DNA of 21,295 nucleotides from assembly GCA_001579985.1 (NCBI GenBank), contig LRSR01004125.1:1-21295 (forward strand), written 5' to 3'. Positions 6,568 to 15,162 of the stretch are shown here, piece after piece. A model generated the notes under the pieces. The model saw only the letters and a program-made list of their open reading frames with translations, was not told where the DNA came from and did no database searches. The position numbers were made by a program, and so were the translations under genes. Each line of letters opens with the position of its first letter. Position 1 is the first letter of the stretch. The DNA comes from Hypsibius dujardini (lineage: Eukaryota; Tardigrada; Eutardigrada; Parachela; Hypsibiidae).

Positions 6568-9556
6568 TCAGATCTGTTTGTAATATCCCTCCAACGTGAG
6601 CTTTAGCGGCTCAAGTAGTTCATCGACGGCCTGCGGTAACAAGGCTGAGTAAAACGTAAAGGAACACACATTTTTTCAAATCACTTTGCACAACTCGTCA
6701 ATCAATCGAATCACACTGCATCAAACCATAATGCGACTGCAGCACATATTCCTTAGATCAATCAATCAATGCAACATTCAATCAAGAAAAAACTGATTCT
6801 CATGCTAGACAACATCTACAATATCCTACTTCAATTCCGGCAACATTTAACTTTCCAGTAATAACATCTAATTCACACAAATGCGCATTGTTTAAATTGT
6901 AATTGTTTATAATTTTGGCATCAAAGAAAATTTCAACCGGCTGCGAGACGTCTTCCACCTCCATCCGAACTTCCGCCGCGTCAACCGGCTCCGGAGATTT
7001 GGGCTGGGAGTTTTGCGCAGGCATATCCCCACATTTTGGCTTTTTGCACGAGTATTCATTTTTAAATTCGAGCAGTCGCTAAAACACGACAACAAAGAAA
7101 TTTCTGGCCAAACGTTTATTTGGAATTCCAGCTTTCCAGAGTGGAATAACGTGAATAAAACGACGAGGTTGGCCAAAGTTGGTCACTCGAAATTAGTCCT
7201 ACACGTGTTTTAAATGCACGGAGCGAAACTGCAAAGCGCTACGAAGAGGAGGACAGGTTTATTACAAAATTGCACGTTGTCCTATAACACGGGATAGGGT
7301 CTGATCCTACTGCGCAAATGAATTGCGAATTCTTCCCATAAAGAACGCGTCTTATTATATACCCTCTTTGTAGGCACGCACTAAAACATGTGCTGTGCTG
7401 GTGTGCTGTGCTGGTGTGCTGTGCTGGTGTGCTGTGGTCGGCGCGTACTAAAACATGTGCTGTGTGCTTGTGCTGGTTGTACAGCAGAGTTCACCCATTT
7501 TTTCTATCGGGCTCCCATTGGACCCATTTTTTCCCATTTCCCGATAATGGGAATGGATTTATCGGGATGGAATGGGAATGGATGGGAATTTTTGGAAATG
7601 GGTGGAAATGGTCATTTACGATTTTTTGGGGGTGTATAACAAACGTGTCAGTATGGCAGTGGCACTATGGCAGTTAGGGTTGTTAATTCCTACGGCTGAG
7701 CCTCAATAGGAGCGGAATAGGATCGGAATAGGAGCGGAGCGGAGCGGAATAGGAGCGGAGCATGTAGGAATTTGTAGGAGCAGAAAATGCGACTATTTCT
7801 AGGTTGACTACTATGAAAGATCTATTATAGTAATAGTACTAGTATTAGCAACAGAAAATTGAACGTGGTATAATCTACTGAGCAAGAGAATTGGCGAAAA
7901 GTTCAGCCACCGTATACTTGTACCGTACGAGGTAAAACTTTTAATTCAGCTAACGGTAAAAAACTCTTTTAATTCGGCTAGCTTTTTGCGTTCCAAGCTA
8001 TTTCAGTGTCAGTAACTTGGCACAGACGTTGAAACTTTGATAAAGTCAAAGAAAATTTTGCCAACAAGAGGAAATTGAGAGAGAGGCACGAATACTTTTG
8101 TAGAGTTCAGACGACTGTTCTGAAAAAACAAGGACAATTTTTGCTGTAAAAGAGACGGGATTGAGGCGGTAGAGGCGCCACTCGTAAGTTCAGTTCAGGC
8201 ATACCAGTACACTTACTGTACCGTGCGACACTTGCGCCCCCTGCTTCCCCCACTTAGCCGAATTAAAAGCAATTTCGACGTTAGCCGAATTAAAAGTTTT
8301 ACCTCGTACTGTACACTGTACACTGTACAGTACACAGTGCCTGAAACGCATAGCTTGTCTACGTCTAAGTGTAAGTCCACAAAACCAGCCAAGATCAACT
8401 TTTAATGATCACTCATTGTTTTAGGCGTTCGAACGCTTTCATTTAGGCCGTATGTTCCTATTTGCTCCCGTGTGTTCCTCTTTGCTCCTACGTGCTCCTA
8501 CGTGCTCCTATTTGCTCCTACGTGCTCCTATTGCTCCTACATGCTCCTACTGCTCCTTGCTCCGATCCTACTAGGGTCCGTAGGAGCACAGATTTAGTGC
8601 TCCGCTCCGCTCCTATAGGAGCAAGGAGCAGAATAGGATTAACAACCCTAATGGCAGTGGCACTATGGCAATGGCACTATGGCAGTGGTAGTGGTACTAC
8701 CGCGTGGAAACTTACTTTTGAGGCTGCTGTACCGACGCGATTCTAAGGCGTAACGCAAACCGCGTTTTCCATATATGTGGCCCGAGGTATGCGTACAAAA
8801 CCACCTACCCACTGAAATGCGCCTTAGTCTTCAATCAAACAACTTACCAACGAATCACATGCTTAGTGATCTTCACAAATTTTCAATCAAGAGATCAATC
8901 AACCGAAAGTATTACTATTACTATAATACACACGTGGCTGTAACCGTGCGCTGACGAATTAAGCCATTACACTCGTTCGACGCATGGCTGTTGTGCAGCC
9001 CCCGAGTTGAAGTGCTTAATTCGGTCAGCGCACGGTTACAGCCACGTGTGTAGATCTTTCATAGTAGTCAACCTAGAAATAGTCGCATTTTCTGCTCCTA
9101 TAAATTCCTACATGCTCCGCTCCTATTCCGCTCCTATTGGGGCTCAGCCGTAGGAATTAACAACCCTAGAATTAACAACCCTAATGTGAAGTCACATCCC
9201 ACTCAAGACATTGGGCGCTTTCCCTCCTGGAATGACAAGCACAGCACATGTTTTAGTACGTGCCCAGCACACCCGCACAGCACACCCGCACAGTACACGC
9301 GCACAGTACACCCGCACAGCACACGCGCACAGTACACCAGCACAGCACACCAGCACAGCACATGTTTTAGTACGTGCCCTCTTTGTATGGCGCCGTACCC
9401 ATCGTCGCTTACTTCGTAATCTTCTTCAAAGCCTGAATTCGCAGCATTTGGAGGAGAAATATTCATCGGAATAGTTGGACTTTTACGCAGAAAATCACTG
9501 GCACTTGACGTGAGTGAAGTATAATTTCGGGAACGTTTCTCTGAATTCTCAGTTCT
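6568..9556 (-). CDS. Unrecognised gene, putative 3' exons
   Basis: Three phase-0 exons on '-' fit together: 9413-9556 (RTENSEKRSRNYTSL... to GFEEDYE), 6830-7078 (RLLEFKNEYSCKKPKCGDM... to NVAGIE) and 6568-6630 (AVDELLEPLKLTLEGYYKQI, then TGA). Splice sites seen are CTTTCCTCAG|AGA, GAA|GTAAGC, GTGTTTTAG|CGA, GAA|GTAGGA and TTACCGCAG|GCC. Together they give about 151 residues, without the N-terminus. The middle exon is acidic and contains CKKPKCG, a possible metal-binding knuckle. I recognise no family. A transposable element occupies most of the first intron. Alternatively, the ORF of the first exon can be read through the element's empty site, placing the insertion inside coding sequence. No upstream exon was found. 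Confidence 0.4.
7674..8651. mobile_element. Nested inverted-repeat element, TTAGGGTTGTTAAT ends
   Basis: The left end at 7674 is TTAGGGTTGTTAAT and the right end at 8651 is its exact inverse, ATTAACAACCCTAA. Both ends are flanked by TGGCAG (7668-7673, 8652-8657), but the target is itself a repeat (TGGCAGTGGCACTA), so the duplication length is uncertain. Inside each end are many GGAGCGGAATA / GCTCCTAC units (7700-7790, 8450-8640). A second inverted pair sits inside at about 7918-7955 and 8277-8312 (GTAAAACTTTTAATTC type). The organisation resembles non-autonomous hAT-like elements with subterminal repeats, which is inference. No protein is encoded. Confidence 0.65.
8652..9184. repeat. Second arm inverted to 7674-7840
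   Basis: Bases 9053-9168 are the reverse complement of about 7676-7824, apart from a deletion of some GGAGC units. They end in AACAACCCTA, and a second terminus ends at 9184. The arm therefore belongs to another copy of the same element family in inverted position. 8652-8926 holds the TGGCAGTGGCACTA repeat and a short (CAAT)-like stretch with no gene. Confidence 0.7.
8929..9050. mobile_element. 122-bp hairpin MITE with TA duplication
   Basis: The ends are inverted copies of CACACGTGGCTGTAACCGTG; the match extends about 35 bp with one indel. TA flanks both sides (8927-8928, 9051-9052). The opposite arm of the surrounding inverted repeat carries the uninterrupted sequence with a single TA at 7823-7824, so the empty site is visible. 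TA duplication indicates a Tc1/mariner-type mobiliser. Confidence 0.85.
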
Positions 9557-9752
9557 CTGAGGAAAGCGAGACACAGCCTGCCTGCTTTGCCGTGCGATTA
9601 GCGCTGGTCAAGTTCAAAATCAACACCATTTTTGTTTCGGTCTACGTAACGCATTTTATTGCACGTAAAGACAGAAATCAACTTTTTATGTTGCAAGTTT
9701 TTTTGTTGCCTTCTTGTGCTGGTCTCCCACATGCTTCCCCTCCTTGGAACAG

Positions 9753-10004
9753 GTGGACATTGCGGAAGAGCAACGTGCTGTGGACATCTTCTTGAACCAT
9801 TTCAAGAGCAACTTCCATTTCAACGGTGAAATTGAAAAAGAAATTCAGGGCAGTGTATTGTTCCTATCATTAGTCGCTGTGTGGCATCCTGGCCAGCACA
9901 TATTCTTAGCTAATGAAATGGAGTTGAAAGAGAAAGAAACAGTCCAAGGCATCGCCATGAGTTTATTCGCGCGATTGATTGATTGGCTTGATAGTTTCAA
10001 GTAG
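9753..10004 (+). CDS. Possible coding exon
   Basis: A pyrimidine-rich stretch and GGAACAG precede GTG GAC at 9753. The frame reads VDIAEEQRAVDIFLNHFKSN and stays open to a stop at 10002-10004, but its last part is minisatellite. A donor after TTC AAC G (GTGAAATTG) would join in phase to an acceptor at 10385 (TTGGTTGCAG), extending the downstream ubiquitin-like gene at its 5' end. Whether this is that gene's 5' exon, a separate gene or chance cannot be decided here. Confidence 0.3.
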   Translation: MDIAEEQRAVDIFLNHFKSNFHFNGEIEKEIQGSVLFLSLVAVWHPGQHIFLANEMELKEKETVQGIAMSLFARLIDWLDSFK

Positions 10005-10345
10005 TATTGCTATCGTTTGATTGTTTGATCGGCTCGACAGTTTCATGCGATGTTGTTGTATTGCTTGATTGATTGATCGGCTTAATAGTTTCAAATAGTA
10101 TTGCTATATAGCTCGACTGATTGATCGGCTTGATAGTTTCAAGTGGTGTTGCTGTACAATACGGCTTGATAATTTCATGCAATGTTGCTGTATCGCTTGC
10201 CTGATTAATTTGCTTGAACGTTTCAAGTAGTGTTGCCAAATAGCTTGATTGATTGATCGGCTTGATACGGCTCGAGAGTTTCATGCGACGTTATATAGCT
10301 TGATTGGCTTGATAGTTTCAAGCAGTGTTTTACCGCTTGTTCGCT
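9965..10345. repeat. Degenerate minisatellite, TTGATAGTTTCAAG core
   Basis: About eight degenerate units of roughly 45-50 bp each contain GCTTGATAGTTTCAAGTAGT or a variant. The core CTTGA-TAGTT-TCAAG is a short inverted repeat. A related array lies at about 11560-11760 within the next gene's fourth intron. Confidence 0.75.
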
Positions 10346-10411
10346 TCACAATTTTGAGCAGTTTTGTTGTATTGCTTGGTTGCAGCGGTTTACTTTGCTG
10401 CAGACGTGGAG

Positions 10412-13022
10412 ATGTCGGGCGAGAAGCGGGCCGACGATTTCGAGTCGCCGTCCTCAGTGCCGGCGAAGGGGAAGTTCTTCAAGAAAACCACATCTGTCAA
10501 GTACTTCATCCAGACCAGCGTGCAGAGCGACTACTACAAAGATTCGGATCTGGTGTTCAGAGGCAAACCCGTAAGTAACTGTACGCCCTAATCTTTATCT
10601 TTAAATATGTGTGCCGATTGATTTTAATGTCGGAGTGGCTATTACCTCCCCACCTTCTGCTTTTTTCATGTTAAAAGCCAATGTTTTAATATGAAGAGGA
10701 TCACGATAGTTGTTTTTGTCGTTTAGATGGAGTCTCTAAAAGAGACTGATGCGATTCCGGCCACGGTGACTGTGGAAATTTTGCCGTGCTTCGACGAAGG
10801 CTTCCTGAATGCGGAGAAAGTGGCCACCTTCGGGGAGTTGGAAATTTGCGATGGAGAGTCAGCATTTACTGTAACGACCAGCAAGCGGCCCGCTGTCAGG
10901 GAACCTAGCGTTACAGGTAGGATATCGTCCCACTACGTCTAGCAGAGCTTCTACATGCTTTTACACTTTTTCGGGGTAGAAATTACACTAATCATGCCGT
11001 AGGAAGCGATGATGACCCCCCGGTTGGACAGAAGCGCGTCACTCAAACAACCTTCCTCAGCGATGACGAAGAAGACGGCACCCCACTCGACAAAACCTCC
11101 AAGCGGGACCAGAATGGCCGCGACAAGTCGAGAGAGAACTCCAGTATGGCGAATGCACAAACAGACAGACAAACAGACAGACTGACCGGTAGACATATAA
11201 CGAGTCAGGTAGTAAGACGGACAAGTCGGCAAATAAGTTTAAGTTTAGTTTTTCCTCCTTAATCATTTTTGCAGACAAGAGACTTGGATTATAATATTGT
11301 AATTTCTGTATTTCTTTTGCTTGTTTTTAGGTGACCAAGACGGTGACGGCGAACACTGCCACATCATTCTCCACAAAGATAATCCGGTGAAAAGGATGAA
11401 AAAGGTACTCATTCCGGCATAGGTATACTCGAACGGAGTGACTATTTCAGCCCCCCCCCCTTTGAGGCCCAATAGTTCCCCGGGTATTTTGCCACTCCCG
11501 TCTGTTATTTTGTCTATCCGCTTGTTGGCTGTCCATCCGTTGCCTCTTTGTTGTTCGTCTGGATTGGTTGGTTTGATAGTTTCAAGTAGTGTTGTTGTAT
11601 AGCTTGATTGCTTGGTTTGATAGTTCCAACTAGTGTGTTTTATCGCTTGGTTGACTTGTTAGTTTCAAGTAGTGTTGTTTAGTTTGATTGACTGGATAGT
11701 TTTTAGTGATGTTGTAGTATAGCTTAATTGATTGATTGACTTGTTAGTTTCTTACAGTGTCGTTTTGATTGATTCCTAGTTTGGCGTGATAATGGCGCCG
11801 TGTTCAGGGGTAAATTAGCAAGGGTTCTATTAGGCCCGAGGGTCTGGTGAAATAGCTTCAGCCATGTCCAAACGTTTGTTTTTACCGCTTTGCTCTTTCG
11901 TTGGAAGTGCGAACGTCTGTTATCGTTGCCTGAGTGAGGGAATGGGCCACCCAGGAATCACAACTTCCGTACAGGTTTTGGCTATCACCAAGGCCTATAG
12001 AGGGCGCTGCGACAGAGCGCCCCCTGCCAGCAGGTGGCCCATTCCAGTGCGCTTCATTCATAACGTATGGCCGATAAACAGCTGTCTGAAGATCTAATTG
12101 TCTGTACACCTGTCTGTCGGTCTACTTATCTGTCTGACTGCCTTTTTTTCTGTCAGTCTAATTGTATGTTTCTGTCTGCCTGCTTTATTTGTCAAACTGT
12201 CAGTTGTATGCAGTGGCGCGTTGAGGTCTCAAAACCTTGCAGGGCAAACCTGCCCCTCTAGCGGTTTAGGCTACAATTCCCAGTCCTTTCCCTTGACTAA
12301 GGGGCTTCTCCCAATCTCATTGCTGACGTTTAATTCAGGAAAATGTCGTTTGCGATCGTTTGCTGGAAGATGAGGAAAATGTGGAGGCAGATAGTTCCTC
12401 GTCAGTTGAGTTAAGAATTCAGACAGGAAGTAGCGTCTATCATGTCCGCGCTCGCAAAACGAACACGGTGGCGCACTCGAAGCAGTTATTGGACAGCAAG
12501 TTCGGCCTTGCGCCGGAAGATTTCCGCATTTCTACACTTTCCACTCACCATGATGAGGAGCGCACTATTCGTTCCTATGGGCTCAATAGGCATTCTACAC
12601 TCAGCATATCGGGTCGGTTGCGGGACGGAATGTTTGGAGCGATGCCGCAGATTAATCATTTCCAATACCTGGTGCCCAACGCGGAGAACTACCGTTTATT
12701 CCAGCAAAACTGGGACGATGCTGCACCGTATCTAAGTCCCGAGAATTTCATTAAAGTCGTTATGGTATGTTCGAACAACTATGCGACGCAAAATCATAAC
12801 TAGTGGCTCGCCGGAATAATGGTCAGTATTTACCATAACGTTTAAATTTTCCAGGGTTTCGTTAGCGAAGATGGAGCCTTCCCAATCAATAAACAACTTA
12901 CCGTGAACCGAAGGTTTTATCGTTTGATTGAACTGGCCTTTAAGGTTGTCGAAAAACTAGCCATTCCTCAAAATCAGAAGGAGTACTACCGGACGTACCT
13001 GCGATCGATAGAGACTATTCGG
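10412..13022 (+). CDS. Ubiquitin-like-domain protein, family unknown
   Basis: Six exons agree in phase: 10412-10570, 10727-10916, 11003-11143, 11331-11404, 12339-12764 and 12855-13022 (386 codons). The first ATG gives MSGEKRADDFESP. The middle (exons 3-4) is acidic, polar and probably disordered (LSDDEEDG). Exon 5 begins acidic, then from about residue 220 has a ubiquitin-like pattern: VELRIQTGSSVYHVRARK, LLDSKFGLAPEDFR, IRSYGLNRHSTLSISGRLRD. This resembles the ubiquitin fold ending GxxxxSTLxxxxRLR, but there is no terminal diglycine. The C-terminal exon (GFVSEDGAFPINKQL, RFYRLIELAFKVVEKL) looks helical. At the end, CGG|GTGTGT may be a donor to an exon I cannot find; otherwise the frame reads on to TGA after GAGGGG at about 13103. 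An alternative donor near 11176 would make a (CAGA) repeat coding. No symbol is justified. Confidence 0.65.
11405..12338 (+). other. Intron 4 of the ubiquitin-like gene: repeats
   Basis: This 934-bp intron contains the second TTGATAGTTTCAAG array (about 11560-11760), a possible hairpin element at 11939-12045 and interrupted (CTGT)-like sequence at about 12095-12205. No exon was recognised in it. Confidence 0.6.
11939..12045. mobile_element. Possible 107-bp hairpin MITE
   Basis: The ends are a perfect 13-bp inverted repeat, GGAATGGGCCACC and its complement. Inside is a second stem, GGGCGCT...AGCGCCC (about 12002-12020). I could not define a clear target-site duplication, so the transposon call is tentative. 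Confidence 0.45.
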
Positions 13023-13399
13023 GTGTGTACAAGCAACGACAAGAATGAGCACTGGAGTGTCCGGGGAATTGGCAAAAGAGACGGGGCAGGGGGGGGGGGT
13101 TGAAACAATCGAACAATCAACCACCTGACTGGGCATTGGTTGCTTTCTTCCTGCTTTATTCGATTTTCAAACATGCCACCCCCTGCTACGCCCCTTTGTC
13201 CATGTCCTGGACCATGGACCCTCCAGTGTACTCAATCTTATTGTGGATTGTATGGGCGAGGCGGCACAACCCTTAATTTGTCTTGATTCGTACATTTATG
13301 TCGGCGAGCTCATGCACATATGGCACATTTACGTTTTAGTTAACACTGGAGGCCGCATCGATTCGGATTGAGCAGTTGATCAGAATTCTACTGAACCGA

Positions 13400-13758
13400 A
13401 TGGGTAATGCGGTTGCAGCCATCAAGTTCAAGCATTGGGCAGTCGGTCAAATCCTTGAGTTTTACGAGAAGGCAAGTCTATTACGATGGTTAGTCCCAGT
13501 CCAATGTGTATGGGTTTTCGCTGCATAATTTAAACTACAGTCAGTCTGAAAATACTAAAATAACTCGATACGAACGCGGTATTCGCACCTTTTGTAAACT
13601 TGCGCGGTATTGGGAACTCTCGCCCTACAGTAAGAAGTAAAATGTATGAATGAAAATTTTTTTACTTGCAGGCTGAAATGTTCGGCGCGAACCCGAGAAC
13701 CCCGGAATATATCCAGCTGAAAGAAAAATTTCAGCATAAGAACTATCTTGCTTTATAA
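13400..13758 (+). CDS. Putative myristoylated microprotein, copy B (52 aa)
   Basis: Exons 13400-13471 and 13672-13758 encode 24 + 28 residues, with N-terminus MGNAVAAIKFKHW and C-terminus EKFQHKNYLAL, then TAA. As in copy A the intron begins AAG|GCAAGT (GC donor) and ends TTACTTGCAG. Relative to copy A it has three more residues (FGA) after the methionine of exon 2, and substitutions L/I, T/A, S/A, S/R, M/K and D/A; at least four other codon differences are silent. The frame is kept through every difference, arguing that at least one copy was under selection after the split. Family and function are unknown. Confidence 0.6.
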
Positions 13759-13771
13759 GTCAATAATACTG

Positions 13772-13852
13772 CTACTAGCTGCCTGTGGTTTCTTTTTGCT
13801 ACTAGCTGCCTGTGGTTTCTTTCTGTTACTAGCTGCCTGTGGTTTCTTTCTG
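13772..13852 (+). repeat. 27-bp tandem repeat, 3 copies
   Basis: Three 27-bp units contain ACTAGCTGCCTGTGGTTTCT, directly 3' of the microprotein stop. The counterpart at 689-742 has two. Confidence 0.9.
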
Positions 13853-13972
13853 CCCTACGGCTTTAACCTGTAAGACAGTATCGTCCTGGCTACTTCCTAA
13901 TTTTTTTCCCATTTCCAACTGTAAGAAATCCAATACAGTACTAGTTACGTCCACAATAATGCTTGCAAGAAA

Positions 13973-14193
13973 GGCGTCATCCACATGTTACGTAATCAAA
14001 AGAGGGTGGGTGGGTGGTCTGGACCCTTGATTACTCACCAGTAAAATAGGCCTCGCCCTCCAGTATAATTTTGATTATCAGGGTAGGTGGGTGGTCGAAA
14101 AAGGCCATTTTTTGATTACGTAATATGTGAATGACGCCTCAGGTGGGTGGCCGACAAGGCCACTTTTTGATTATGTAATGTGTGGATGACGCC
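13973..14193. mobile_element. 221-bp inverted-repeat transposon, AAA-flanked
   Basis: The left end GGCGTCATCCACATGTTACG and the right end (inverse of GGCGTCATCCACACATTACA) form termini of about 29 bp. An extra internal copy of the right end lies at about 14110-14138, giving a partial tandem repeat of about 55 bp. AAA occurs on both sides (13970-13972, 14194-14196). Duplication copy A has the uninterrupted sequence (GAAAGAAAGGAGCTAG near 1031-1046), i.e. the empty site. The superfamily is not certain; a 3-bp duplication would fit PIF/Harbinger or CACTA. Confidence 0.8.
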
Positions 14194-14361
14194 AAAGGAG
14201 CTAGTTGAAAAACTAATGCTGTCTGTATGCCTATTGTCTGTTTGATTGACTACGTGCCTTTTAGTATGCCTGTTTGTCAATCAGGCTGACCGTTCAGTTT
14301 ACGTCTGAACATCGGGTTGGTCACCAATCGGTCGCCGGTTTATAACGTATGACTTTGGTAC

Positions 14362-14474
14362 CTTGTCGATTTCAGCATTGTGGAGAGCATTCCAGATGAA
14401 CTCAATCACAACCATTATCATAGCGATCACAAATCCGCCGGTCAATGTGAGAAATGCTCCCCCAACTGTACTGT
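14362..14474 (-). CDS. Glutamate receptor M4 exon (orphan)
   Basis: The '-' strand from a CTTTCAG acceptor to AAG|GTACCAAAG encodes VGGAFLTLTGGFVIAMIM then VVIEFIWNALHNAEIDK, in 113 nt (2 + 37 codons). It has the features of the M4 membrane segment of AMPA/kainate-type ionotropic glutamate receptors, which follows the S2 ligand-binding half. It is the only one of three copies without an obvious lesion. No S1, pore or S2 exon is visible, and the next '-' strand gene upstream is TRMT2. It may be an orphan exon of a duplicated receptor gene or part of a receptor gene with very long introns. Confidence 0.5.
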
Positions 14475-14849
14475 CTGAAAGTTTCCAGACAGTTGGTTGT
14501 TGGCTCTCTTCTTTAAAACAAGACCGCTCACTGATCGTGTTATGGGTGAGTCGGCGGCGACCGATCAAACTCTTGACATAACCGTGTTTTGTCAATTGAA
14601 GCAGGTGTCGACAATTTATGGGACGCCCGCCGTGGTTGATGCGAGGGGCGATGTGCACACTGACTTTCCCCCTGCTTCGTCATCGAAGCTATTTAGACTA
14701 TTCCGCAAATTTAAAATAATTGAAGCCATCCGAAATGGTGATGTAGTTATGGATGGTGCTTGAATCGTTATCATAAAACGCGAAGGCCAACATTCAAATG
14801 TACTTGAAACCTACTACTTTCAGTTTGTTTGCCAGCCGGTCCATCCACC

Positions 14850-14921
14850 TCCCTGCCTGCCTGCCTGTCTGTCTGTCTGTCTGTGTATCTGCCTGTCTGT
14901 CTGCCTGTCTGCCTGCCTGCC

Positions 14922-14966
<45 letters not shown>

Positions 14967-15060
14967 GTCAGTCTGTCTATAGTCTCTTTTTCTGTTTATC
15001 TGACTACCACAATGTCTGTCTGTCTGTCTTGTTTGCCTGTGCATATCTCTGTTCATCTTA
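14850..15060 (+). repeat. (CTGT)n / (CTGC) microsatellite
   Basis: The densest part is at about 14853-14980, with interrupted units to about 15070. It corresponds to the tracts at 1736-1780 and 2620-2840 in copy A. Long cysteine/leucine/serine-rich ORFs here are artefacts. Confidence 0.9.
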
Positions 15061-15162
15061 CCTGTCTGTTTGTTAAACTCAACAATGTATGCGTGGGTCC
15101 TGCCTGTTAAGTTTATTTTCACTTTCGAAGTATATGTATAATGAAAAAAAATTCACTGCATT

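Larger units (their letters stand above)
7364..9387. mobile_element. Foldback-type element with 9-bp target duplication
   Basis: The element is 7373-9378 (2,006 bp), flanked on both sides by CTCTTTGTA (7364-7372 and 9379-9387). Its ends are inverted copies of GGCACG(C/T)ACTAAAACATG. Each arm has a 13-bp minisatellite (unit like TGTGCTGTGCTGG) between two copies of that end motif: left arm about 7373-7466, right arm about 9238-9378. No transposase is encoded. The 9-bp duplication fits Mutator-like elements and also foldback elements, whose long arms are built of short tandem repeats. Family assignment is inference. It lies in an intron or exon of the '-' gene around it and contains other nested elements. 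Confidence 0.8.

Noticed and set aside
7388-9474. Cys/Trp/Val-rich and Thr/His-rich ORFs
   Set aside because: They are translations of the 13-bp minisatellite arms of the foldback element.
11176-11232. (CAGA) repeat as coding extension of exon 3 in the ubiquitin-like gene
   Set aside because: Possible in phase, but the earlier donor A|GTATGG excludes the microsatellite and gives a simpler model.
14497-14763. '+' ORF ending FRLFRKFKIIEAIRNGDVVM
   Set aside because: It lies opposite the M4 exon's flank, the matching part in copy A is deleted and altered, and no family was recognised.
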